Shown here in pieces: positions 35,527 to 44,494 of a DNA stretch of 64,000 bases. The DNA lies in the NCBI GenBank assembly GCA_963740525.1, contig CAVUEG010000006.1, positions 1,488,001 through 1,552,000 on the forward strand, in the 5' to 3' direction. Below the pieces are notes generated by a model that saw nothing but the letters and a program-made list of their open reading frames with translations, ran no database searches and had not been told where the DNA came from. Source of the DNA: CAVUEG01 sp963740525. GTDB lineage: Bacteria > Actinomycetota > Actinomycetes > Propionibacteriales > Nocardioidaceae. Every line of letters starts with the position of its first letter. The first letter of the stretch is position 1. The translations under genes and the position numbers were made by a program.

Positions 35527-36384
35527 GTGCCTCAAGACGACCTCACCGCCGCGAACGGCGTCCTCGTGCTGGCCGGGACACCCATCGGCCGGGTCGCCGA
35601 TGCCTCACCCCGGCTGGTCGAAGAGCTGACCCGCGCCGACGTGATCGCGGCCGAGGACACCCGTCGGCTCCGGCGGCTGACGAGCGAGCTCGGCGTCGAG
35701 CCGACCGGTCGCGTGGTCAGCTACTTCGAGGGCAACGAGCAGGCCCGTACCCCGCAGCTGGTCGAGGCACTGGCAGCCGGACAGCGTGTGCTTCTGGTGA
35801 CCGACGCGGGGATGCCGAGCGTCTCCGACCCGGGCTACCGGCTGGTGGCGGCTGCGGTGGAGCGCGACATCCACGTGACGTCGGTGCCCGGGCCGTCCGC
35901 GGTGCTCACGGCCTTGGCGGTGTCGGGCCTCCCTGTCGACCGGTTCTGCTTCGAGGGCTTCCTGCCACGCAAGCCGGGGGAGCGGGCCCGTCGGCTCGGG
36001 GCGCTGCGCCCCGAGCAGCGCACGATGGTGTTCTTCGAGGCGCCGCACCGCACCGAGTCAGCGCTCTCCGCGTTGGCCGAGGCGTTCGGCCCCGACCGCC
36101 GGGGGGCGGTGTGCCGCGAGCTCACCAAGACCCATGAAGAGGTACGCCGCGGGACGTTGGCCGACCTGGTGAGCTGGGCAGCCGCGGGTGTGCGGGGCGA
36201 GGTGACCCTGGTCGTCGAGGGTGCCGGAGCGGGCGGCGACGTGGCAGACGATCCGGACAGCCTGGCTGCGGCGGTGGCAGAAGAGGAGCAGATGGGCGCC
36301 TCCCGCAAGGAGGCGATCCTCGACGTCGCGCGGCGGGCCGGCGTACCCAAACGGGTCGTCTACGACGCGGTGCACAAGCCATGA
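35527..36384 (+). CDS. rsmI: 16S rRNA (cytidine1402-2'-O)-methyltransferase RsmI
   Basis: 285 aa, GTG start. SAM-dependent tetrapyrrole-methylase fold with GTPIGRVADASPR, AAEDTRRLRRL, VTDAGMPSVSDPGYRL and FEAPHRTESAL, all RsmI motifs. Its stop overlaps the TatD start by 4 nt (ATGA), giving a two-gene unit. Confidence 0.95.
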   Translation: MPQDDLTAANGVLVLAGTPIGRVADASPRLVEELTRADVIAAEDTRRLRRLTSELGVEPTGRVVSYFEGNEQARTPQLVEALAAGQRVLLVTDAGMPSVSDPGYRLVAAAVERDIHVTSVPGPSAVLTALAVSGLPVDRFCFEGFLPRKPGERARRLGALRPEQRTMVFFEAPHRTESALSALAEAFGPDRRGAVCRELTKTHEEVRRGTLADLVSWAAAGVRGEVTLVVEGAGAGGDVADDPDSLAAAVAEEEQMGASRKEAILDVARRAGVPKRVVYDAVHKP

Positions 36385-37253
36385 CCGGCCAGAGCAACCC
36401 CGGCAGCAGGCCACCGGTCCCGGAGCCGCTGCCTCACCCCGTGGTCGACAACCACTGCCACCTCGACATCGCTCCCGGCCCCGACGGATCGTCGTGGCTG
36501 CCGACGGAGGAGGCACTCAGTCTGGCCGCGGCGGTGGGCGTCCCGCGCATCGTCCAGATCGGCTGCGACCTTCGCGGGGCCCGGTGGGCCGTCCAGCAGG
36601 CAGCCCGCCACGAGATGGTCGTGGCGGGCGTCGCGCTGCACCCGAACGAGGCACCCCGGCTGGGAGCGGACCTCGACGCGGCCCTGGCCGAGATCGAGCG
36701 GCTCGCCTCCAGCAGCCCCCGGGTCCGCGCCGTGGGGGAGACCGGTCTGGACCACTTCCGCACCGGCGAGGAGGGCTTCACGGTGCAGCGGGAGTCCTTC
36801 CGCTGGCACATCGACCTGGCCAAGCGGCTGGACAAGACCCTGGTCATCCACGACCGCGACGCCCACGCCGAGGTGCTCGCGATCATCGACGAGGTCGGTC
36901 CTCCCGACCGCTGGGTGATGCACTGCTTCTCGGGGGACGCGGACTTCGCCCGCGCCTGCCTGGAGCGGGGCGCCTATCTCTCCTTCGCGGGGACGGTCAC
37001 CTTCAAGAACGCCCAGCCGCTGCGGGATGCCTTGCAGGTCACCCCGCGGGACCGGGTGCTCGTGGAGACCGACGCGCCGTACCTGACCCCGACGCCGTAC
37101 CGAGGGCGACCGAACGCGTCGTACCTGGTGCCGGTCACCGTGCGCGCCCTGGCCCAGATCCGCGGGGAGGACCTCGAGGAGCTCTGCCGGGCCGTCGAGG
37201 CCAACACCTTCGCGGCCTTCGGCGGACCCTGGGGGACGGCCGGAGACGCGTGA
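36381..37253 (+). CDS. TatD-family metal-dependent DNase
   Basis: 290 aa. Metal ligands visible: DNHCHLD (res. 23-29), Glu in VGETGLDHF, VIHDRDA, HCFSGDA and ETDAPYLTP. TatD enzymes are 3'-5' exonucleases linked to DNA repair and quality control. Overlaps rsmI by 4 nt and is followed by the long leader region of rpfB. Confidence 0.92.
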   Translation: MTGQSNPGSRPPVPEPLPHPVVDNHCHLDIAPGPDGSSWLPTEEALSLAAAVGVPRIVQIGCDLRGARWAVQQAARHEMVVAGVALHPNEAPRLGADLDAALAEIERLASSSPRVRAVGETGLDHFRTGEEGFTVQRESFRWHIDLAKRLDKTLVIHDRDAHAEVLAIIDEVGPPDRWVMHCFSGDADFARACLERGAYLSFAGTVTFKNAQPLRDALQVTPRDRVLVETDAPYLTPTPYRGRPNASYLVPVTVRALAQIRGEDLEELCRAVEANTFAAFGGPWGTAGDA

Positions 37254-37366
37254 GAGAACGGGGAGATGACCCGAAATGACCAGGCGCGGGGGTCCAAGGT
37301 CCGTGATCTGACCCACCCGGCCACGCTCAGCGGGGGGTCGAAACGGGCCAGAAGTCCCGCTCCGGT

Positions 37367-37395
37367 TTGGCACAGGTCCCACCCACCGTTATCGT
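37367..37395 (+). promoter_or_regulatory. Predicted housekeeping-sigma promoter of rpfB
   Basis: TTGGCA (37367-37372), 17-nt spacer, TATCGT (37390-37395): the best -35/-10 pair in the window. Predicted transcription start near 37402, leaving a long 5' leader. Confidence 0.6.
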
Positions 37396-37554
37396 CTTGT
37401 GACTGTTGGCCGGGAACGGGATGTTCCGACCAGCGACCCAGGGGGCCCGTCAGGGAGTGAGAGCAGAAGTCCATCACAGCGCCGGCTAAAACCCCGGCCA
37501 GGACCTCAGGCGAACACCCACCGCGCGGGCCTTCGTGCTGACAGGGCGCCGATC

Positions 37555-37599
37555 GTGCCCCGGGAGCAGGTGGCTGGTTGCCCGTGGCCCGGGGAGCAC
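37555..37599 (+). other. Leader hairpin just before the rpfB ribosome binding site
   Basis: GTGCCCCGGG pairs with CCCGGG-GA-GCAC (10 bp with a 2-nt bulge). It ends 7 nt before GGAG at 37607-37610, so folding could affect ribosome access. Confidence 0.4.
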
Positions 37600-37641
37600 T
37601 TTCCCTGGAGAATCGTGCGGTTCAAGCTCACAAGGCTGTCC

Positions 37642-38742
37642 ATGTCCAAGAAGACCCTCGCTGCGCTCGTCGCGGCGGTTGTCGTGGCTCTGGTCGGCAC
37701 CACCGTCGGATACGCGGCCATGGCCAAGACAGTGACCCTGTCGGTCGACGGCACCGCGACCCAGGTCGACACCCTGGGTGACACCGTGGGCGAGGTGCTC
37801 GACAGCCAGGACATCCAGGTCGGACCTCACGACATCGTCGCGCCAGGTCTCGACACCCCCGTCACGGAGAACTCTCGGATCGCGGTGCGCTACGGGCGCC
37901 CGCTCGAGCTGAGCATCGACGGGAAGAAGGAGACCCACTGGGTCACCGCGACTGACGTCGCCTCGGCACTCGAGCAGCTCGGCGTCCGCTACGACGGCTC
38001 CGCCCTGAGCGCCAGCCGCAGCTCGTTCATCGGCCGTCAAGGCCTCTCGCTGGAGATCACCACCCCCAAGCAGCTGACCGTCAAGGTCGGCGCCAAGAAG
38101 GCCCGTTCGCAGAGCGTCCCGGCCGGCACGGTCCGTGACCTGCTCGACCAGCTCGGCGTGAAGTTCGACAAGAACGACGAGGTCAAGCCGCGACTCGGTC
38201 ACGTGCTCGAGGACGGCGACAAGGTCGTCGTGACCAAGGTCCGCGTGGTGAAGAAGCGCGTCCGCAACGAGGCCGTCTCCTACCAGACCGTGCGTCGCAA
38301 CGACTCCAGCCTGATGGCCGGGGAGACCCGCACCGTCAGGGCTGGACGCGACGGTGTCCGCGACGTCACCTACAAGCTGCGCTACGAGAACGGCCGTCTG
38401 ATCATCCGCAAGGTCGTTCGCGCGACCGTGCTGGAGAGCCCGTTGGCCGCGATCCTGCGGATCGGCACCAAGCAGCCCGTGGCGAACTTCGCCGGCGGCA
38501 ACTCCGTGTGGGACCAGCTGGCCCAGTGCGAGTCCGGCGGCAACTGGGCGATCAACACCGGCAACGGTTACTACGGCGGCCTCCAGTTCAACCTCGGCAC
38601 CTGGCAGTCGTACGGCGGCTCGGGCTACCCGAACGAGAACAGCCGTGAGGAGCAGATCCGGATCGCCACCAAGGTCCGCGACGCCAACGGCGGCTACGGC
38701 GCCTGGCCGGGCTGTGCGGCCTCGCTCGGTCTCCCGACCTGA
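37642..38742 (+). CDS. rpfB: Resuscitation-promoting factor RpfB
   Basis: 366 aa from ATG 37642 (AAGG 6 nt upstream); GTG 37615 after GGAG is an alternative adding VRFKLTRLS. Signal/membrane helix res. 5-28, three DUF348 domains (about 33-200), G5 domain (about 205-285), and a C-terminal Rpf lysozyme-like domain, VWDQLAQCESGGNW (catalytic Glu in CESGG) to GAWPGCAASLGL. A muralytic enzyme that wakes dormant cells, acting with RipA-type endopeptidases. Sits in the conserved tatD-rpfB-rsmA-ispE block. Confidence 0.95.
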   Translation: MSKKTLAALVAAVVVALVGTTVGYAAMAKTVTLSVDGTATQVDTLGDTVGEVLDSQDIQVGPHDIVAPGLDTPVTENSRIAVRYGRPLELSIDGKKETHWVTATDVASALEQLGVRYDGSALSASRSSFIGRQGLSLEITTPKQLTVKVGAKKARSQSVPAGTVRDLLDQLGVKFDKNDEVKPRLGHVLEDGDKVVVTKVRVVKKRVRNEAVSYQTVRRNDSSLMAGETRTVRAGRDGVRDVTYKLRYENGRLIIRKVVRATVLESPLAAILRIGTKQPVANFAGGNSVWDQLAQCESGGNWAINTGNGYYGGLQFNLGTWQSYGGSGYPNENSREEQIRIATKVRDANGGYGAWPGCAASLGLPT

Positions 38743-38776
38743 TCACCCACTGATCACACCCTTTACGCTCGGGTCC

Positions 38777-39658
38777 ATGCCGGACCAGAGCGCGCACGCA
38801 GCGTCCGCCGGACCGAGGCTTCTCGGTCCGGCGGAAGTGCGTTCGCTGGCCGAGGCACTCGGCATGCGGCCCACCAAGCAGCGGGGCCAGAACTTCGTCA
38901 TCGACCCCAACACGGTGCGGCGGATCGTGCGCGTCTCCGGCATCGAGGCCGACGACGTGGTGGTGGAGATCGGGCCCGGCCTGGGTTCGCTGACCCTGGC
39001 CCTCCTCGGGGTCGCCAGCCGAGTCGTGGCGGTCGAGATCGACCCCGTCCTCGCCGCCGCACTGCCGGCGACGATCGCGGCGTACGCACCCGACCACGCC
39101 GACCGGTTCGAGATGGTCGAGGCCGACGCGCTGCGGGTCACCGAGCTCCCCGGCCCCGCACCCACGGCGTTGGTCGCCAACCTGCCCTACAACGTGAGCG
39201 TGCCGGTCCTGCTGCACATGCTGTCGCTGCTGCCGTCGCTCGAGCACGGACTGGTGATGGTGCAGGCCGAGGTGGCCGACCGGCTGGCCGCGCCGCCCGG
39301 CTCCCGCACGTACGGAATCCCCTCGGTGAAGGCCGCCTGGTACGCCGAGGTCAAGCGCGCCGGCTCCGTCGGTCGGAACGTGTTCTGGCCGGCCCCCAAC
39401 GTCGACTCCGGGCTGGTCGCCTGGAAGCGACGGGACCCACCCCGCACGAGTGCCTCGCGAGAAGAGGTCTTCCGTGTCGTCGACGCTGCCTTCGCCCACC
39501 GGCGCAAGGCGCTCCGTGCCGGCCTCAGCGGGATCGCCGGGTCGGCCGCCGGGGCAGAGGCCGCCCTCGAACGCGCTGGGATCGACCCGCTGACCCGAGG
39601 CGAGCAGCTTGCGGTCACCGACTTCGCCAGGATCGCCGAGGGGCTCGCTGATGGGTGA
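38777..39658 (+). CDS. rsmA: 16S rRNA dimethyladenosine transferase RsmA (KsgA)
   Basis: 293 aa, ATG 38777. KQRGQNFVID, the SAM motif VVEIGPGLGSLTLAL, ALVANLPYNVSVPV (catalytic NLPY) and FWPAPNVDSGLV are intact. Dimethylates A1518/A1519 of 16S rRNA. Its last 8 nt overlap ispE. Just 34 bp after rpfB, probably one transcript. Confidence 0.95.
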   Translation: MPDQSAHAASAGPRLLGPAEVRSLAEALGMRPTKQRGQNFVIDPNTVRRIVRVSGIEADDVVVEIGPGLGSLTLALLGVASRVVAVEIDPVLAAALPATIAAYAPDHADRFEMVEADALRVTELPGPAPTALVANLPYNVSVPVLLHMLSLLPSLEHGLVMVQAEVADRLAAPPGSRTYGIPSVKAAWYAEVKRAGSVGRNVFWPAPNVDSGLVAWKRRDPPRTSASREEVFRVVDAAFAHRRKALRAGLSGIAGSAAGAEAALERAGIDPLTRGEQLAVTDFARIAEGLADG

Positions 39659-40562
39659 CCAGGTCACCGTCCGGGCGCCCGCCAAGGTCAACCTGCACCT
39701 CGGGGTCGGACCGGCTCGCGAGGACGGCTTCCACACGCTCGCCACCGTCTACCAGGCGATCGGCGTCTACGACGACGTCACCGCGGCCCCGTCGGCGGAG
39801 TGGTCGGTCGTGGTGCGCGCGGAGCAGCACGTGGACGCCGAGGCCGTGCCGCTCGACCAGGACAACATCGTGGTGCGCGCGGGCCGGATGCTTGCGGAGC
39901 TCCACGGCCACGACGAGCGCGCCACGCTGTTGATCCGCAAGGCGATCCCCGTCGCCGGAGGGATGGCGGGCGGGTCCGCCGACGCCGCGGCCACGCTCGT
40001 GGCCCTGGACCGGCTCTGGGATGCCGGCACCAGCGATGACGACCTGCTGGCGCTCGCTGCCCGGCTCGGCAGCGACGTCCCGTTCGCGCTGCTCGGCGGC
40101 ACCGCTGCCGGTTCCGGACGGGGCGAGGTGGTCGAGCCACTTCCCGACCACGGCACCTGGTGGTGGGTGGTCGTGCTCTCCCAGGTGGGGCTGAGCACTC
40201 CCGCCGTCTACCGACACTTCGACAAGCTGTACGGCGCCGCGGTGACGCAACCGCAGCTCCCGGCCGACCTGATCGTGGCCCTCGGCTCGGGCGAGGCGGC
40301 CGTGCTCGCCTCCGCCCTGAGCAACGACCTTCAGCCCCCGGCTCTGGACCTGCGGCCCGACCTGGCCAAGGTGCTCGAGGACGGCCGGGCGGCGGGTGCG
40401 CTCACCGGACTGCTGTCGGGCTCCGGACCGAGCTGCCTGTTCCTGTGCCGCGACAGCCAGGACGCGCACGACGTCCGACACCGGCTCATCGACTCGGGAC
40501 ATCCGCACGTGCTGGCCGCTCCCGGCCCGGTCGCCGGAGCCCACATGACGGAGTACGCCTGA
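39651..40562 (+). CDS. ispE: 4-diphosphocytidyl-2-C-methyl-D-erythritol kinase IspE
   Basis: 303 aa. GHMP kinase: RAPAKVNLHLGVG at the start and the ATP loop PVAGGMAGGSADAAATL (res. 103-119), then LLSGSGPSCLFL. ATP-dependent fourth step of the MEP isoprenoid pathway. ATG overlaps rsmA by 8 nt, and its stop shares one base with the ABC-F start. Confidence 0.95.
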   Translation: MGDQVTVRAPAKVNLHLGVGPAREDGFHTLATVYQAIGVYDDVTAAPSAEWSVVVRAEQHVDAEAVPLDQDNIVVRAGRMLAELHGHDERATLLIRKAIPVAGGMAGGSADAAATLVALDRLWDAGTSDDDLLALAARLGSDVPFALLGGTAAGSGRGEVVEPLPDHGTWWWVVVLSQVGLSTPAVYRHFDKLYGAAVTQPQLPADLIVALGSGEAAVLASALSNDLQPPALDLRPDLAKVLEDGRAAGALTGLLSGSGPSCLFLCRDSQDAHDVRHRLIDSGHPHVLAAPGPVAGAHMTEYA

Positions 40563-42361
40563 TGGCCGCCGCAAACCTGATCAACCTCGAGCGAGTCTCC
40601 AAGTCCTATGGCATCCGACCCCTGCTGGACGGGGTGAGCATCGGGATCTCCGCGGGACAGCGGGTCGGTGTCGTGGGTCGCAACGGCGACGGCAAGACCA
40701 CCCTGCTCGAGCTCATGGCCGGCCGGGTCCCGCCCGATGAGGGACGGGTGTCCCAGACGCGGGGGCTGCACCTGGCCTACCTCACGCAGGTCGACCAGCT
40801 CGACGACCTGCACTCCGTGCGCGAGGCCGTGCTCGAGGGCAAGGACGACCACCAGTGGGCCGCCGAGCCGGTCACCAGGGAGATCGTCGAGGCCCTCCTC
40901 GACGGCATCGCGCTGGACCGCGTCGTCCACGGACTCTCGGGCGGCGAGCGCCGCCGCTGCTCCTTGGCTCGGCTTCTGCTCGAGCAGCACGACGTGGTCG
41001 TGCTGGACGAGCCGACCAACCATCTCGACGTGGAGGCGGTGGCCTGGCTGGCCGACCACCTGAAGCGTCGTACCTCCGCGCTGGTCGTGGTGACCCACGA
41101 CCGGTGGTTCCTCGACGAGGTCTGCGACACCACGTGGGAGGTGCACGACGGCACCGTCGACGTGTACGACGGCGGGTACGCCTCCTTCGTCCTGGCGAAG
41201 GCCGAGCGGGAGCGGCAGGCGGCCTCGTCGGAGTCGCGCCGGCGCAACCTGGCGCGCAAGGAGCTGGCGTGGCTCCAGCGTGGCGCCCCGGCCCGGACGA
41301 CGAAGCCGAAGTTCCGGATCGATGCCGCCAACGCGCTCATCGGGGACGAGCCGCCTCCGCGTGACCGGCTGGAGCTGCAGCGCTTCGCGACCCAGCGGCT
41401 CGGCAAGGACGTCATCGACATCGAGGACGCCGACCTGGTCCGAGGCGAGCGCACTCTGCTCTCCCATGCGACCTGGCGGCTCGGGCCGGGTGACCGGGTC
41501 GGGATCGTCGGGCGCAACGGCGACGGGAAGACTTCTGTGCTGCGGCTGCTGTCGGGCGAGATCGAGCCCACCGTGGGACGGGTTCGCACCGGGCGCACGG
41601 TCAGCCTGGCGCATCTCGACCAGGTTCCCCTGCCGGTGGACCCCACGGCCCGCGTGCTGGACACGATCGAGCAGCTTCGCCGGGTCGCGCGCACCGCGGA
41701 CGGCGAGATCAGCGCCTCCTCGCTCCTGGAGCGGTTCGGTTTCGTCGGCGACAAGCTCACGGCCCGTCTCGGCGACCTCTCCGGTGGCGAGCTGCGGCGC
41801 TTCCAGCTGCTGCGCATCCTCCTCGAGGAGCCGAACGTGCTGCTGCTCGACGAGCCGACCAACGACCTCGACATCGAGACGCTGACGGTGCTCGAGGACT
41901 TCCTGGACGGCTGGCCGGGCACGCTGGTCGTGGTCTCGCACGACCGCTACTTCCTCGAGCGGGTCACCGACACGCTCTGGGCCCTGCTCGGCGACGGCAA
42001 GATCTCGCTGCTGCCCCGTGGCGTCGACGACTACCTCGAGCGCGGGCAGCGCCGGGGGATGGTCGAGCAGGCCCCGACCCCGGCTCCGGCACCTGAGGCA
42101 CCGGTGGTCGAGGCAGGCGCCGGCTCGGCCAAGGCTCGGGTCGGGAGCGCCGAGGAGCGAGCGGCCCGCAAGACGATGTCCCGCCTGGACAAGCAGCTGA
42201 AGCGGGTCGCCGAGCACGAGGCGCGGCTCAACGCGGAGATCGCCGAGCATGCCGCCGACTACGACCGGCTGGCCGCGCTCTCCGAGGAGCTCCGGGCGTT
42301 GGCGAGCGAACGGGAAAAGCTCGAGGAGGAGTGGCTCGAGGTCGGATCCGTGCTCGACTGA
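40562..42361 (+). CDS. ABC-F family ATP-binding cassette protein
   Basis: 599 aa, no membrane segments. Two ABC domains: Walker A GRNGDGKTTLLEL and GRNGDGKTSVLRL, signatures LSGGERRRCSL and LSGGELRRFQL, Walker B DEPTNHLD and DEPTNDLD. The C-terminus is a charged coiled coil (res. 515-599), as in Uup-type proteins. ABC-F proteins act on ribosomes or on branched DNA. Coupled to ispE (TGATG), as in many actinobacteria. Confidence 0.93.
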   Translation: MAAANLINLERVSKSYGIRPLLDGVSIGISAGQRVGVVGRNGDGKTTLLELMAGRVPPDEGRVSQTRGLHLAYLTQVDQLDDLHSVREAVLEGKDDHQWAAEPVTREIVEALLDGIALDRVVHGLSGGERRRCSLARLLLEQHDVVVLDEPTNHLDVEAVAWLADHLKRRTSALVVVTHDRWFLDEVCDTTWEVHDGTVDVYDGGYASFVLAKAERERQAASSESRRRNLARKELAWLQRGAPARTTKPKFRIDAANALIGDEPPPRDRLELQRFATQRLGKDVIDIEDADLVRGERTLLSHATWRLGPGDRVGIVGRNGDGKTSVLRLLSGEIEPTVGRVRTGRTVSLAHLDQVPLPVDPTARVLDTIEQLRRVARTADGEISASSLLERFGFVGDKLTARLGDLSGGELRRFQLLRILLEEPNVLLLDEPTNDLDIETLTVLEDFLDGWPGTLVVVSHDRYFLERVTDTLWALLGDGKISLLPRGVDDYLERGQRRGMVEQAPTPAPAPEAPVVEAGAGSAKARVGSAEERAARKTMSRLDKQLKRVAEHEARLNAEIAEHAADYDRLAALSEELRALASEREKLEEEWLEVGSVLD

Positions 42362-42450
42362 GTTCGAAAGAATACCTCCCGGTCCCGGTGGGTACGGCGT
42401 ACCGTAGATCTGTTCGTACCGAGAGCATGGATCGCCCGAGGTCGGACGAC

Positions 42451-42484
42451 ACCGGCCCGTCACTGCCGCTGCTGACGGGCCGGT
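42451..42484. terminator. Strong bidirectional hairpin between convergent genes
   Basis: ACCGGCCCGTCA and TGACGGGCCGGT form a perfect 12-bp stem with a 10-nt loop, between the ABC-F stop (42361) and the convergent MarR stop (42506). No T-run. A second inverted repeat, TACGG-CGTA-CCGTA, lies at 42393-42406. Confidence 0.7.
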
Positions 42485-42505
42485 GGCCTGCCCGCAGCGC
42501 AAGGG

Positions 42506-42991
42506 TCAGCCGAGCGGGGTCATCAGGGACCGCAGCATCGTCGCCAGAGTGGATCGCTCCTGCTCGTCGAGTCCCGCGAGCAGCGCTCCCTCGTGCGCGA
42601 GCAGCGCCTCGAAGGCGCCGTCCACGGTGGCCTTGCCCTCCGGAGTCAGCCGGACGAGCACGCCGCGGCGGTCATGAGGGTCCGGGGTGCGACCGACGAG
42701 CCCGCGGGCGGCCAGCCGGTCCACGCGGTTCGTCATCGTGCCGCTGGTCACGAGGGTCTCCTTGATCAGCCGCCCCGGCGAGAGCTCGTAGGGCGCCCCG
42801 GCCCGTCGGAGCGCGGCCAGCACGTCGAACTCCCACGACTCGACGGCATGGGCGCTGAAGGCCTCGCGGCGCAGCCGGTCCAGCTGTCGTCCCAGCCTGG
42901 CGATCCTGCTGAACACCTCGACCGGACCCAGGTCGAGGTCGGCCCGCTCCCGGTGCCAGGCCTCGACCAGCTCGTCCACCTCGTCTCGCAT
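42506..42991 (-). CDS. MarR-family transcriptional regulator
   Basis: 161 aa, ATG 42991. HTH region SPGRLIKETLVTSGTMTNRVDRLAARGL, wing PDPHDRRGVLVRLT, C-terminal dimer helix with LLAGLDEQERSTL. Divergent from the methyltransferase gene (62 bp between starts), with a perfect 15-bp palindrome between them that is very likely its operator. Confidence 0.92.
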   Translation of the reverse strand: MRDEVDELVEAWHRERADLDLGPVEVFSRIARLGRQLDRLRREAFSAHAVESWEFDVLAALRRAGAPYELSPGRLIKETLVTSGTMTNRVDRLAARGLVGRTPDPHDRRGVLVRLTPEGKATVDGAFEALLAHEGALLAGLDEQERSTLATMLRSLMTPLG

Positions 42992-43006
42992 GGCTCTAGG
43001 GTACCG

Positions 43007-43021
43007 GTCAAGAATCTTGAC
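43007..43021. promoter_or_regulatory. MarR operator
   Basis: GTCAAGA-A-TCTTGAC is a perfect 7-bp inverted repeat. The right half continues into TCTTGACATCGAGA, a second overlapping imperfect palindrome. It lies 16 nt before the MarR start and 32 nt before the methyltransferase start. Similar TCTTGA-centred sites are known for several MarR proteins. Confidence 0.75.
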
Positions 43022-43052
43022 ATCGAGAAAAGTGGCGAGCAGGGTGTCCCTG

Positions 43053-43823
43053 ATGCACACCTGGGACCCGGAGCGGTACCTCACCTTCGCCGACGAGCGC
43101 GGCCGGCCGTTCGTCGACCTGCTGGCGCGGGTCGGCGCCAGGAGCCCCGCGCGGGTGGCCGACCTCGGCTGTGGCCCCGGCACACTGACCGGGCTGCTCT
43201 GCGACCGCTGGCCGGACGCCTCCGTCGTCGGCCTCGACTCCTCCCCGGAGATGGTCGACCGTGCCCGCGCGCTCGGGTCCCGGGCGCAGTTCGAGGTGGG
43301 CGACCTCCGCGAGTGGCGCCCCGACCAGCCGGTCGACGTCCTGGTTGCCAACGCCACCCTCCAGTGGCTGCCCGACCACCTCGGCCTGCTCCCGGACCTG
43401 GTTCACGCGGTGCGTCCGGGTGGGTGGCTGGCCTTCCAGGTGCCCGGGAACTTCGACGAGCCCAGCCACACGATCCGCCGCGACCTGGCGGCAGAGGCGC
43501 CGTACGCCGAGCACACGGCCGATGTGGCCGTGCCGCGGTCGCACGATCCGGAGACCTACCTTCGCGCCCTCCAGCCCTTCGGCACCGTTGATGCCTGGGA
43601 GACCACCTACCTGCACGTGCTGGAGGGCGAGGACCCCGTCTTCACCTGGGTGTCCGGCACAGGTGCGCGGCCGACGCTGCAGGCGCTCCCCGATGATCTC
43701 CGGCCGAGCTTCGAGGCCGAGTTCAAGCGGCGGCTCGCGGCGGCGTACCCCGAGACGGGCCACGGTGTGCTGCTGCCGTTCCGCCGGATCTTCGTGGTGC
43801 TGCAGGTTGCTCGGAGCGTCTAG
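43053..43823 (+). CDS. tam: Trans-aconitate 2-methyltransferase-like SAM methyltransferase
   Basis: 256 aa, ATG 43053. N-terminus WDPERYLTFADERGRPF is the Tam signature; SAM motif VADLGCGPGTLTGLL (res. 35-49), ANATLQWLPDH and LAFQVPGNFDEPSH also match Tam. Methyl-esterifies trans-aconitate, a by-product that inhibits aconitase. Divergent from the MarR gene; control by it is inferred from the shared palindrome. Ends 3 bp before the convergent TetR stop. Confidence 0.88.
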   Translation: MHTWDPERYLTFADERGRPFVDLLARVGARSPARVADLGCGPGTLTGLLCDRWPDASVVGLDSSPEMVDRARALGSRAQFEVGDLREWRPDQPVDVLVANATLQWLPDHLGLLPDLVHAVRPGGWLAFQVPGNFDEPSHTIRRDLAAEAPYAEHTADVAVPRSHDPETYLRALQPFGTVDAWETTYLHVLEGEDPVFTWVSGTGARPTLQALPDDLRPSFEAEFKRRLAAAYPETGHGVLLPFRRIFVVLQVARSV

Positions 43824-43826
43824 GTT

Positions 43827-44477
43827 CTACGGTCGCGTGCGCAGAGTCGGGTCGGGCTCGAGCCCCGCCAGGCCGTTCCAGGCGAGGTTGACGAGGTTGG
43901 CCGCCACCGTGGCCTTGCCCGGCTGGCGCGCGTCGAGCCACCACTGACCGGTCGTGCCCACCATGCCGACCAGCATCTGGGCGTACATCGGCGCGGCCTG
44001 GGGGTCGAAGCCCCGCTTGCGGAACTCTTCGATGAGGATGTGCTCCACGCGGGTGGCGATGTCGCTGATGATCGAGACGTAGGAGCCCGACTCGGAGCCG
44101 GGCGGGCTGTCGCGGGCGAGGATCCGGAACCCGTCGGACGACTGCTCGATGTAGTCCAGGAGCGCGAACGTCGCCTGCTCCAGCAGCTCGCGCGGCTTCC
44201 CTGCGGTCAGCGCCTCGCGCATCATCCCCAGCAGCTGGCGGACCTCCCGGTCGACCACGACGGCGTACAGGCCCTCCTTGCCTCCGAAGTGCTCGTAGAC
44301 CACGGGCTTGGAGACCTCGGCGCGTGCCGCGATCTCCTCGACACTGGTGCCCTCGAACCCTCGCTCGGCGAAGAGGCCGCGCGCGATCTCGATCAGCTGC
44401 TCGCGACGCTCGGCCGCGGTCATCCGGCTGCGAGGGGGGCGCTTCTGCTTGGCGGGTTCCGGCGACACGGAAGCCAT
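43827..44477 (-). CDS. TetR-family regulator, probable desaturase repressor
   Basis: 216 aa. HTH AERREQLIEIARGLFAERG and TSVEEIAARAEVSKPVVYEHFGGKEGLY (res. about 20-68), then a helical ligand domain. Lies 17 bp downstream of the acyl-CoA desaturase gene on the same strand, so probably an operon. Tandem 15-bp repeats upstream of the desaturase are the likely target; regulation of unsaturated fatty acid content is inferred. Confidence 0.9.
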   Translation of the reverse strand: MASVSPEPAKQKRPPRSRMTAAERREQLIEIARGLFAERGFEGTSVEEIAARAEVSKPVVYEHFGGKEGLYAVVVDREVRQLLGMMREALTAGKPRELLEQATFALLDYIEQSSDGFRILARDSPPGSESGSYVSIISDIATRVEHILIEEFRKRGFDPQAAPMYAQMLVGMVGTTGQWWLDARQPGKATVAANLVNLAWNGLAGLEPDPTLRTRP

Positions 44478-44494
44478 CCTGTCAGCGACGACGG

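Larger units (their letters stand above)
37254..37641. other. 388-bp gene-free region: rpfB promoter and long leader
   Basis: No credible gene on either strand. It holds the promoter at 37367-37395, then about 215-240 nt of predicted transcribed leader before rpfB, with several inverted repeats (GGAAC-GGGAT-GTTCC near 37412, and 37555-37599). I compared it mentally with the c-di-AMP (ydaO) riboswitch that precedes rpf genes in other actinobacteria and did not find its conserved core. Confidence 0.6.

Noticed and set aside
37400..37641. c-di-AMP (ydaO) riboswitch before rpfB
   Set aside because: Searched by eye for the conserved core motifs and the terminal CAGCTAACCTC-like block; only loose similarity (GGCTAAAACC) was found.
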